A DNA stretch of 64,000 bases from Roseospira goensis. GTDB lineage: Bacteria > Pseudomonadota > Alphaproteobacteria > Rhodospirillales > Rhodospirillaceae. This document shows, in pieces, positions 25,147 to 32,623 of this stretch. The stretch covers positions 16,553-80,552 of the forward strand of contig NZ_JACIGI010000016.1 of assembly GCF_014197795.1 (NCBI RefSeq), in the 5' to 3' direction. Position numbers and translations under genes: made by a program. Numbering within the stretch: the stretch's first letter is position 1; each line of letters starts with the position of its first letter. The notes beneath the pieces are model-generated. The model was not told the origin of the DNA. It saw only the letters and a list, made by a program, of their open reading frames with translations, and did no database searches.

Positions 25147-25317
25147 ATGGGTCGTGATGCAAGGTTGGATGCGCTGCATAGCCGGCATACCGAACTGGAG
25201 GCACTTCTGGAGAACGAGACCACCCGTCCGATGCCGGATTCCAGTCTGATCGCGACGCTGAAACGCCAGAAACTGGCCATCAAGGACGAAATGGCTCGCA
25301 TGGGGCGCGCCAACTGA
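25147..25317 (+). CDS. DUF465 / YdcH-family small protein, short form
   Basis: This 56-aa helical protein resembles the 69-aa DUF465 protein at 22551-22760: an N-terminal helix (DARLDALHSRHTELEALLENE), then SLIATLKRQKLAIKDEMARM. The ATG at 25147 is preceded by AGGAGG about 10 bases upstream, which supports real translation. It is divergent from ubiX across 148 bp. Its function is unknown. It was likely born by duplication of, or shares ancestry with, the neighbouring copy. Confidence 0.75.
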   Translation: MGRDARLDALHSRHTELEALLENETTRPMPDSSLIATLKRQKLAIKDEMARMGRAN

Positions 25318-25455
25318 CGCACCCCCGCTTTGCGGTGTGATCGAATCGACGCCGCGACCGGCCACCGGCTTCCGGCTCCGATACGCCGTTGGCCCGTGAC
25401 CGGACCAGCGAGGGACCGATCCGCCGCCCCCGAAACCGAACGATAGGACCGCAGA

Positions 25456-25500
25456 TCGAAGGAAAGCCTTTCGAAGCACAGCCTTTCGAAGGACAGCCTT
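25456..25500. repeat. 15-bp tandem repeat, three copies
   Basis: The unit TCGAAGGACAGCCTT occurs three times with one or two changes (25456-25470, 25471-25485, 25486-25500). It lies in the gene-free region upstream of prpE. Confidence 0.85.
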
Positions 25501-25617
25501 CTTCCCGGGACGACGCAGCGCAAACGGCCCGGGCGTGAACCGGTTCGACAAGACGGGTTCGACACACAGTTTCAACAACAGGATGGACGGGGCGGCCGCA
25601 GGGTCGCCCCGTTTTGC

Positions 25618-25689
25618 ATGCCCGGATCCATGCCCGGATCCATGCCAGGATCCATGCCAGGATCCATGTCTGAATCCACGCCTGGATCC
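25618..25689. repeat. 12-bp tandem repeat, about six copies
   Basis: The unit ATGCCCGGATCC is repeated from 25618: two exact copies, two with one change (ATGCCAGGATCC), then two diverged copies and a trailing remnant. The core GGATCC is itself a palindrome. The downstream copies are more diverged than the first four, which suggests recent expansion at the 5' end. Confidence 0.9.
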
Positions 25690-25958
25690 AGACCGGGTCC
25701 ATCGCGGGTCCGCGCCGGGCGGTGTCCACGCCGCCGACCCCCGGCGAGCCCCGGCGACAGCACGGGGGCGGCCGGTCCGCTGTTCGTGCGCTTCTGTCCG
25801 GATTGCACCGCTTCGCGCATTCTTTGTTGCTTTTGCAGGCCTGGTGAGCAATTTTTCTTGCCCTTCGACCCGATCGGGTCATCGGGACCGTCTCTGCCGG
25901 CCTGCGCGCCGGGGTGGCGCCATCCTTCCCATCCGGCAAACCCAGCGGAGCGTGCGAC

Positions 25959-27854
25959 ATGGCCAACGCCTACGACGAAGCCCACAGTCTGTCCCTGCGT
26001 GATCCGGCCGCCTTCTGGGGCAAGGCGGCGGAGGACATTCATTGGGTCAAGCGATGGGACAAGGTGCTGGACGATTCCAACCCGCCCTTCTATCGCTGGT
26101 TTGCCGGGGGCGAGCTGAACACCTGCTACAACTGTGTCGACCGGCATGTCGAAGCGGGCCACGGCGAGCGCACCGCGATCATCTACGACAGCCCGATCAC
26201 CGGCACCAAGCGGCAGATCAGCTACGCCGAACTCAAACAGAAGGTGGCCTCCTTCGCCGGGGTGCTGGCGGACCAGGGTGTGACCAAGGGCGACCGCGTC
26301 ATCGTCTATATGCCGATGGTGCCCGAGGCGCTGGTCGCCATGCTGGCCTGTGCCCGCCTGGGCGCGGTGCACTCGGTGGTGTTTGGCGGCTTCGCGGCCC
26401 ACGAACTGGCCACCCGCATCAACGACGCGCAGCCGCGGGTGATCGTCGCGGCGTCCTGCGGCCTGGAGCCGGGCCGGGTCATCGCCTACAAACCGCTGCT
26501 CGATCAGGCCATTCAGATGGCCAGCCACAAGCCCGAAAAGTGCGTCATCCTGCAACGCGAGCAGAAGACCGCCGAGTTGATCCCGGGTCGTGATGTGGAC
26601 TGGGCCGAGGCCGTCTCCAATGCCCGCCCGCACGACTGTGTTCCGGTGCTGGCGACCGATCCGCTCTACATTCTCTACACCTCCGGCACGACCGGTCAGC
26701 CCAAGGGTGTGGTGCGCGACAACGGCGGCCATGCGGTGGCGCTCAAGTGGACGATGAAGGGGATCTACAACGTTGAGCCCGGCGAGCCCTACTGGGCCGC
26801 CTCCGATGTGGGCTGGGTCGTCGGCCACTCCTACATCTGCTACGCCCCGCTGCTGCATGGTTGTGCCACGGTGGTGTTCGAGGGCAAGCCGGTGGGCACG
26901 CCCGACGCCGGCACCTTCTGGCGCATCATCAACGAGTACCGGATTCCGGTCCTGTTCACCGCGCCGACGGCCTTCCGGGCCATCAAAAAGGAGGACCCGA
27001 ACGGCGAGTTCCTCCACAAGTACGACCTCAGCCACTTCCGCACCCTGTTCCTGGCCGGCGAACGCGCCGACCCGAACACCATCACCTGGGCGCAGAGCCA
27101 CCTTCAGGTGCCGGTGATCGACCACTGGTGGCAGACGGAGACGGGCTGGGCCATCGCCGCCAACTGCATCGGCCTGCATGAATTCCCGGTCAAGCTGGGC
27201 TCGCCGACCAAGGCCGCGCCGGGCTGGGACGTGCAGACCCTGGGCGAGGACAAGCAGCCGGTGCCGCCCGGCCAGATCGGCGCCCTGGTGTGCAAGCTGC
27301 CGCTGCCGCCGGGCACCCTGCCCACGCTGTGGAACGCCGACGACCGCTTCCGTCAGGCGTATCTCGACGAGTATCCCGGCTACTACAAGACCGGGGACGC
27401 CGGCTTCGTGGACGAGGAAGGCTACGTCTACGTGATGACCCGGACCGACGACATCATCAACGTCGCCGGTCACCGCCTGTCGACCGGTGCCATGGAAGAG
27501 GTGCTCTCCAACCATCCCGACGTCGCCGAGTGCGCGGTCATCGGCGTGCACGACGACATGAAGGGTCAGATGCCGCTGGGCTTTTTGGTGCTGAAGGCCG
27601 GCGTCGGGCGCTCGCACGAGGAGATCGTCGCCGAGGCGGTGAAGATGGTGCGCGACATCATCGGCCCGGTGGCGGCGTTCAAGAAGGCGCTGGTGGTGCC
27701 GCGGCTGCCGAAGACGCGGTCCGGCAAGATCCTGCGCGGAACGATGCAGAAGATCGCCGACCACGAGGAATTCAAGATGCCGGCGACCATCGACGACCCC
27801 GACATTCTGCCGGAGATCGAAGAGGCCCTGCACGAGATCGGCCTGGCGCGGTAG
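25959..27854 (+). CDS. prpE: Propionyl-CoA synthetase
   Basis: This ANL-superfamily enzyme activates propionate (and less well acetate) to the CoA thioester. The 631-aa protein has the AMP-binding loop YTSGTTGQPKG near residue 240, the DHWWQTETGW motif near 388, the YYKTGDAG block, and the acylation-sensitive lysine K590 in RSGKILRG. The PLPPGTLPTLWN segment and overall length favour PrpE over acetyl-CoA synthetase. The ATG at 25959 gives MANAYDEAH. No prpBCD genes are nearby, so the fate of propionyl-CoA (methylcitrate or methylmalonyl route) cannot be told here. Confidence 0.93.
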   Translation: MANAYDEAHSLSLRDPAAFWGKAAEDIHWVKRWDKVLDDSNPPFYRWFAGGELNTCYNCVDRHVEAGHGERTAIIYDSPITGTKRQISYAELKQKVASFAGVLADQGVTKGDRVIVYMPMVPEALVAMLACARLGAVHSVVFGGFAAHELATRINDAQPRVIVAASCGLEPGRVIAYKPLLDQAIQMASHKPEKCVILQREQKTAELIPGRDVDWAEAVSNARPHDCVPVLATDPLYILYTSGTTGQPKGVVRDNGGHAVALKWTMKGIYNVEPGEPYWAASDVGWVVGHSYICYAPLLHGCATVVFEGKPVGTPDAGTFWRIINEYRIPVLFTAPTAFRAIKKEDPNGEFLHKYDLSHFRTLFLAGERADPNTITWAQSHLQVPVIDHWWQTETGWAIAANCIGLHEFPVKLGSPTKAAPGWDVQTLGEDKQPVPPGQIGALVCKLPLPPGTLPTLWNADDRFRQAYLDEYPGYYKTGDAGFVDEEGYVYVMTRTDDIINVAGHRLSTGAMEEVLSNHPDVAECAVIGVHDDMKGQMPLGFLVLKAGVGRSHEEIVAEAVKMVRDIIGPVAAFKKALVVPRLPKTRSGKILRGTMQKIADHEEFKMPATIDDPDILPEIEEALHEIGLAR

Positions 27855-27919
27855 AACGGAGAGCGGCGGGCGCCTGTCCGCGTCCGCCGTCCCCGGTCCC
27901 GCGACAAGGAGCCCGTCCG

Positions 27920-28666
27920 ATGGAGTACAGGATCACCCACGGTCCCGCCTTCGCCCAGCTCGAAATGGACATGGTCCAGGGCGAGCAGGTGACGTGCGAA
28001 TCCGGCGCCATGGTCTGCATGTCGGCCACCCTCTCGCTGGAGTCGAGCATCGGCGGCGGCTCCGGCGGCGGCGGGGGGCTGCTGGGACGCGCCCTCGGCG
28101 GGCTGGCCCGCTCGGCCCTGGGCGGCGAGAGCTTCTTTGTCACCCGCATCACCGCCGACGATGGCCCCGGCTACGTCGCCCTGGCGCCGGCCACGCCGGG
28201 CGACATCCGCGACGCCGAGGTGACCCCGGATGTACCGCTGATCCTTCAGGCCGGGTCGTTCCTGGCGTCCGCGCCCGGCGTCGAGATCGACCCGTCGTGG
28301 GGCGGTCTGCGCGGCTTCCTGGGCGGCGAGGGGCTGTTCATGCTGCGCGCGACCGGTTCGGGGACCGTGTTCCTGTCCAGCTTCGGTGCCATCACGCGGC
28401 GCGACCTGGCGCCCGGCGAACGCTTCATCGTCGACAGTGGCCACATGGTGGCGTACCGCGAGGGCATGGCGATGGAGACCCGCATGGTCGCCGGCGCCGG
28501 CGGCTTCTTCCAGCGCATGGTGACCAGCGCCACCAGCGGCGAGGGCCTGGTGATGGAGTTCACCGGCCCCGGCCCGGTGTGGATGCAGACCCGCAACCCG
28601 GAAGCGTTCTCGGGCTGGATCAAGACCTTGCTGCCCGACCTGCGCAACCCGTCCAGCGGGCACTAG
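27920..28666 (+). CDS. AIM24 / TIGR00266-type beta-barrel protein
   Basis: This 248-aa protein of the AIM24-like family has no signal peptide or membrane helix. Family features include the start EYRITHGPAFAQLEMDMVQGE, the early ESGAMVCMS segment, the Gly-rich turn GGGSGGGGGLLGR (about 46-58), FLSSFGAITRRDLAPGE near 155, and the final FTGPGPVWMQTRNPEAF, which is very characteristic. The biochemical role is unknown; the mitochondrial homologue affects inner-membrane organisation. It follows prpE by 65 bp on the same strand and converges on purD over a strong hairpin. Confidence 0.88.
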   Translation: MEYRITHGPAFAQLEMDMVQGEQVTCESGAMVCMSATLSLESSIGGGSGGGGGLLGRALGGLARSALGGESFFVTRITADDGPGYVALAPATPGDIRDAEVTPDVPLILQAGSFLASAPGVEIDPSWGGLRGFLGGEGLFMLRATGSGTVFLSSFGAITRRDLAPGERFIVDSGHMVAYREGMAMETRMVAGAGGFFQRMVTSATSGEGLVMEFTGPGPVWMQTRNPEAFSGWIKTLLPDLRNPSSGH

Positions 28667-28694
28667 AGCCGAACGCCCCGGATCGCGGCGATAC

Positions 28695-28729
28695 CGGCCG
28701 ACGACGGACGCGGGGTCGGTCGTCGGCCG
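28695..28729. terminator. Hairpin between convergent AIM24-like gene and purD
   Basis: An 11-bp perfect inverted repeat (CGGCCGACGAC 28695-28705, GTCGTCGGCCG 28719-28729) with a 13-nt loop lies exactly in the 66-bp gap between convergent genes. No T-run follows on either strand, so it is best called a probable bidirectional terminator or transcript-end stabiliser. Confidence 0.55.
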
Positions 28730-28732
28730 CCG

Positions 28733-30028
28733 TCACGGTGCCGTCGCCTCGCGGGCGATCGCGCGCCAGCCGATATCGCGGCGGCAGAACCCCTCGGGCC
28801 AGTCCAGCGCGTCGACGGCGGCATGGGCGCGCGCCTGCGCCTGGCGCACGCTGTCGCCCAGCGCCGTGATGCCGAGCACGCGTCCGCCCGTCGCCAGCAC
28901 GGTTCCGTCCGGGCCGGCGCGGGTGCCGGCGTGCACCACCGTGACACCGGCGACGGCGGCGGCGGCGTCGAGCCCGCCGATCACCGTCCCCGTCTCATAG
29001 GCCCCGGGGTAGCCGCGCGCCGCCATCACCACGGTCAGCGCCACCTGATCGCGCCAGCGCGGCGGCGCCACCTGGTCGAGGCGGCCGTGGGCGGCGGCGT
29101 CCAGCAACTCCAGCAGGTCGCTGTCCAGCCGCGCCAGCAGCGCCTGGCATTCCGGATCGCCGAAGCGGACGTTGAACTCCAGCACCTTCGGACCGGTCCC
29201 GTCGATCATCAGCCCGGCGAACAGCACCCCCTTGAACGGGGTGCCTTGCGCCGCCATCGCGTCCACGGTGGGCTGGACGATCTCCGCCATGATGCGCGCC
29301 GCCATGGCCGTGTCCACGACCGGCGCGGGCGCATAGGCGCCCATGCCCCCGGTGTTGGGGCCGGTGTCGCCCTCGCCGACGCGCTTGTGGTCCTGGGCGG
29401 CGCCGAGCGGAATCGCCGTGGCGCCGTCGCACAGGGCGAAGAAGCTGGCCTCCTCGCCCTGCACCCAGTCCTCGACCACGATCGTGTCGCCGGCGGCGCC
29501 GAAGGTGCGGTCGGTCATCAGGCTGTCGATGGCGGCCAGCGCCTCGCCCTCGGTCTCGCACAGCAGCACGCCCTTGCCGGCGGCCAGTCCGTCGGCCTTG
29601 ACGACACAGGGGGCGCCCCGGTCCTTGATGTGGGCCTTGGCGGCGGCGGCGTCGGTGAACGGGGCGAAGCGGGCGGTGGGCACCCCGGCCTCGGCCAGGA
29701 CCGCCTTCATGAACGCCTTCGAGCCCTCCAGGCGGGCGGCGGCGGCGGTCGGGCCGACGGCGGCGATGCCGGCCGCCGCCAGCCGATCGACCAGGCCGGC
29801 GACCAGCGGCGCCTCGGGGCCCACCACCACCAGGTCGATGGCCCGGGCGCGGCAGGCGTCCAGGAGGGCGTCCAGATCCGTCGCCTTCACCTGGGGCAGG
29901 CAGGTTGCCACCGCGGCGATGCCGGCGTTGCCGGGGGCGCACCACAGCCCGTCGCAGCGCGGCGAGCGCGCGATGGCCTCGCACAGGGCATGCTCGCGGC
30001 CCCCGCCGCCGACCACCAGGACCTTCAT
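28733..30028 (-). CDS. purD: Phosphoribosylamine-glycine ligase (GARS)
   Basis: This ATP-grasp enzyme makes glycinamide ribonucleotide in purine synthesis. It starts MKVLVVGGGGREHAL, the classic PurD N-terminus, at 30028; upstream open frame is not family-like. The 431-aa length is normal. Visible motifs are the GPEAPLVAGLVD loop, the ATP-grasp core CVVKADGLAAGKGV near residue 140, NTGGMGAYAP near 210, and the metal-binding EFNVRFGDPE near 285. It is monofunctional. It is divergent from xseA over 65 bp. Confidence 0.97.
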   Translation of the reverse strand: MKVLVVGGGGREHALCEAIARSPRCDGLWCAPGNAGIAAVATCLPQVKATDLDALLDACRARAIDLVVVGPEAPLVAGLVDRLAAAGIAAVGPTAAAARLEGSKAFMKAVLAEAGVPTARFAPFTDAAAAKAHIKDRGAPCVVKADGLAAGKGVLLCETEGEALAAIDSLMTDRTFGAAGDTIVVEDWVQGEEASFFALCDGATAIPLGAAQDHKRVGEGDTGPNTGGMGAYAPAPVVDTAMAARIMAEIVQPTVDAMAAQGTPFKGVLFAGLMIDGTGPKVLEFNVRFGDPECQALLARLDSDLLELLDAAAHGRLDQVAPPRWRDQVALTVVMAARGYPGAYETGTVIGGLDAAAAVAGVTVVHAGTRAGPDGTVLATGGRVLGITALGDSVRQAQARAHAAVDALDWPEGFCRRDIGWRAIAREATAP

Positions 30029-30093
30029 GCGCGTCTCTCCTTTCCGGCCTGTCCTCTTTGCTCGCGGCCGGCTGTGTAGCATACCATCGCGCC

Positions 30094-31728
30094 ATGACCC
30101 CAGCCGACACATCGCTTCCCGGCGTGGCCCCGTCGTCCGCCCCCCGCCACAACCTGCCCGAGGTTTCGGTCTCGGAGCTGTCCCAGGCGCTCAAGCGCAC
30201 GGTCGAGGATGCCTTCGGCCGGGTGCGGGTGCGCGGTGAGATCAGTCAGCCGAAGGTCGCCGGGTCGGGCCACTGTTACCTGCGCCTGAAGGACGACGCG
30301 GCGGTGCTCGATGGCGTGATCTGGCGCGGCACCATGGCCAAGCTGTCGCTGCGGCCCGAGGAGGGGCTGGAGGTCATCGCCACCGGGCGCCTGACCACCT
30401 ATCCCGGCCGCTCCAGCTACCAGATCATCGTCGAGTCGCTGGAACTGGCGGGCGAGGGCGCGCTGCTCAAGCTGCTGGAGGAGCGCAAGCGCCGGCTCGC
30501 CGCCGAGGGCCTGTTCGGCGCCGAGCGCAAACGCGCGCTGCCCTTTCTGCCCCGCGTGGTGGGGGTGGTCACCTCGCCCACCGGGGCGGTGATCCGCGAC
30601 ATCCTGCACCGCCTGAACGACCGCTTCCCGTGCCACGTGCTGGTCTGGCCGGTGCGGGTGCAGGGCGAGGGGGCGGCCGACGAGATCGCGGCGGCCATCG
30701 CCGGCTTCAACGCGCTGGACCCGGGCGGCGCCGTGCCGCGGCCGGACGTACTGATCGTGGCGCGCGGCGGCGGCAGCCTGGACGACCTGATGGCCTTCAA
30801 CGAAGAGGTGGTGGTGCGCGCCGCCGCCGCCTCGGTGGTCCCGCTGGTCTCGGCGGTGGGGCATGAGACCGACACCACGCTGATCGACTTCGCCGCCGAC
30901 CTGCGCGCCCCGACACCCACCGGCGCGGCCGAGATGGTGGTGCCGGTGCGCCTGGACCTGCTGACGCGGGTCGGCGACGACGGCCGCCGCCTGCTGGGCG
31001 CCATGGCGCGCCTGCTGGAGGACCGGGCGGCGTACCTGACCGGGCTGGCGCGCGGGCTGCCGGATCTGGCGCGGCGGGTGGAGGAGTTGACCCAGCGCCT
31101 CGACGATCGCGCCCAACGTCTGGCGCTGGCGTGGCCGACCCTGCTGGAGCGGCAGCGGGCGGCGGTGGACCGGCTGGCGGCGCGGCTGCGCAGCCCGCGC
31201 GAACTGGTGGCGATGCGGGCCGGCGAGTTGGGGCACCTGGGCCGGGCGCTGGACGGCGCGGCGCGGCGGGCGGTGGACGACCGGGCGCGGGCGCTGGACC
31301 ATCTGGCGGCGCGGCTGCGCCCCGCGCCGCTGCGCCAGGAGGCCGAGCGGCGGGCGGCCGACCTGGCGCGGCTGTCCGGGGCGCTCGATGCGGCGGGCGC
31401 GCGCCGGCTGAACGACGCCGGGGCGCGCCTGGACGGCGCCGCCAAGCTGCTGGAGAGCTATTCGTTCCACAAGGTGCTGGCGCGCGGCTTCGTGCTGGTG
31501 CGCGACCGGGCCGAGACCCCGGTGACCACGGCGGCGGCCACGGCGGCGGGACAGGCGGTGACGCTGCAGTTCGCCGACGGCCGGGTGGCGGCTACCGTCG
31601 CCGGTGCCGCCAGCGACCCGCCGCCGCCCCGGTCCGCGCCGGCGCCGCGCCGGCCGGCCCGCAAACCGGGCAAGTCGGGCAAGCCGGGCGGCGACCGGCG
31701 CCAGGGCGACCTGCTGGACGGGTTGTGA
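30094..31728 (+). CDS. xseA: Exodeoxyribonuclease VII large subunit
   Basis: This is the catalytic subunit of the single-strand exonuclease VII. The 544-aa protein has an N-terminal OB fold (EVSVSELSQALKRTVED, then VRVRGEISQPKVAGSGHCYLRLKDD), the catalytic domain with VARGGGSLDDLMAFNEE near residue 230 and SAVGHETDTTLIDFAADLRAPTPT near 255, and a long helical coiled coil (290-450) rich in Arg/Ala. A Pro/Lys/Gly tail follows residue 505. The partner xseB is not adjacent and not in the window. Confidence 0.96.
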   Translation: MTPADTSLPGVAPSSAPRHNLPEVSVSELSQALKRTVEDAFGRVRVRGEISQPKVAGSGHCYLRLKDDAAVLDGVIWRGTMAKLSLRPEEGLEVIATGRLTTYPGRSSYQIIVESLELAGEGALLKLLEERKRRLAAEGLFGAERKRALPFLPRVVGVVTSPTGAVIRDILHRLNDRFPCHVLVWPVRVQGEGAADEIAAAIAGFNALDPGGAVPRPDVLIVARGGGSLDDLMAFNEEVVVRAAAASVVPLVSAVGHETDTTLIDFAADLRAPTPTGAAEMVVPVRLDLLTRVGDDGRRLLGAMARLLEDRAAYLTGLARGLPDLARRVEELTQRLDDRAQRLALAWPTLLERQRAAVDRLAARLRSPRELVAMRAGELGHLGRALDGAARRAVDDRARALDHLAARLRPAPLRQEAERRAADLARLSGALDAAGARRLNDAGARLDGAAKLLESYSFHKVLARGFVLVRDRAETPVTTAAATAAGQAVTLQFADGRVAATVAGAASDPPPPRSAPAPRRPARKPGKSGKPGGDRRQGDLLDGL

Positions 31729-31892
31729 TCCTGCACCGGTGAGGGGCCGTCCCGCCGGCTTGAGCACACCGTGCGCCGTCTGCCGCGACGGGATCGTGGC
31801 GTCCACGAGGGTATGGCGCTTCGTGATGGGACTGTCCCTGACAGAGGATGGACGCCGGTCCCCGCGACACCCAGGCTTTCGGCGGGCCGCCC

Positions 31893-31934
31893 GACTCCAT
31901 GATGCCGACTCCATGATGCCGACCCCACGATGCC
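31893..31934. repeat. 14-bp tandem repeat, three copies
   Basis: The unit GACTCCATGATGCC occurs twice exactly (31893-31906, 31907-31920), then once with two changes (31921-31934), in the gap between xseA and the YbaK-type gene. Confidence 0.87.
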
Positions 31935-31974
31935 GAGGCCGGCGGCGCATGACCTCTCGCAGAGGAGACCTCCC

Positions 31975-32448
31975 ATGACCCCGACCGATCCGCCCCCCCG
32001 CCTGGCCGACGCGCTGACCGCCCATGGCCTGCCGGCGCGCGTTTACGCCTTCCCGGCCTCCACCCGCACCGCCGCCGACGCCGCCGCGGCCATCGGCTGC
32101 GCCGTCGCCGCCATCGGCAAGTCGCTGGTGTTCATGGCGGCCGACAGCGGCACCCCCGTCCTGGTCATCGCCAGCGGCGCCAACCGGGTCGACGAGGCCC
32201 GCATCGCCGCCCATGTCGGGGAGCCGATTCGCAAGGCCACGGCCGACGAGGTGCGCGCCGCCACCGGCTATGCCATCGGGGGCGTGCCGCCGTTCGGCCA
32301 TGCCTCCGCGCTGCGCGCGATCCTGGATGCCGACCTGCTGGCGTTCGATCCGGTCTGGGTGGCCGCCGGTACGCCGCGCACCGTGTTTCCGATCGCGCCC
32401 GCCACGCTGCAAGAGGCCAGCGCGGCCGAGACCTTGCCGGTGGCCTGA
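31975..32448 (+). CDS. YbaK/ProX-type aminoacyl-tRNA deacylase-like protein
   Basis: This 157-aa stand-alone editing-domain protein probably hydrolyses mischarged aminoacyl-tRNA (for example Cys- or Ala-tRNA-Pro). Family features are RTAADAAAAIGCAVAAIGKSLVF (with the conserved Lys of the K-S-L motif near residue 45), LVIASGANRVDEARIAAHVGEPI, then ATADEVRAATGYAIGGVPPFGH, with the GGVPP loop diagnostic of YbaK. The ATG at 31975 follows AGAGGAG. The substrate cannot be assigned from the sequence. Confidence 0.88.
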   Translation: MTPTDPPPRLADALTAHGLPARVYAFPASTRTAADAAAAIGCAVAAIGKSLVFMAADSGTPVLVIASGANRVDEARIAAHVGEPIRKATADEVRAATGYAIGGVPPFGHASALRAILDADLLAFDPVWVAAGTPRTVFPIAPATLQEASAAETLPVA

Positions 32449-32623
32449 CCCGCCCGGCGGTGCGGACGCGGGGCCGGGTGTGGCCCGCACGATACGGTTT
32501 CGCGCACCTGTTGCGTCTTTGCTGCACCCGCTTTTGCCGCACCGGGCGATTCCGGGTACCATCGCGCCCGACGTCGATCTGCGGTAACCCGGATCGCGCG
32601 ATCCGGGGTGGCGGGAGGTGCCG

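Larger units (their letters stand above)
25318..25958. other. Gene-free region upstream of prpE with two tandem-repeat patches
   Basis: No convincing gene lies in these 641 bp. It contains a 15-bp tandem repeat (25456-25500) and a 12-bp tandem repeat (25618-25689). The last 100 bp include an A/T-rich stretch (AATTTTTCTTG near 25849) that could hold the prpE promoter, though no clear consensus pair is visible. Open frames through the 12-bp repeat encode Met-Pro-Gly-Ser repeats and run into prpE in another frame. Confidence 0.5.

Noticed and set aside
25618-26118. Possible gene encoding Met-Pro-Gly-Ser repeats
   Set aside because: It is an open frame through a 12-bp DNA satellite and overlaps the prpE start in another frame; no ribosome site and no family.
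25572-27833. 753-codon minus-strand frame opposite prpE
   Set aside because: Its sequence is the His/Arg/Gly/Val-rich antisense of a clear propionyl-CoA synthetase gene and it runs through the non-coding 12-bp repeat.
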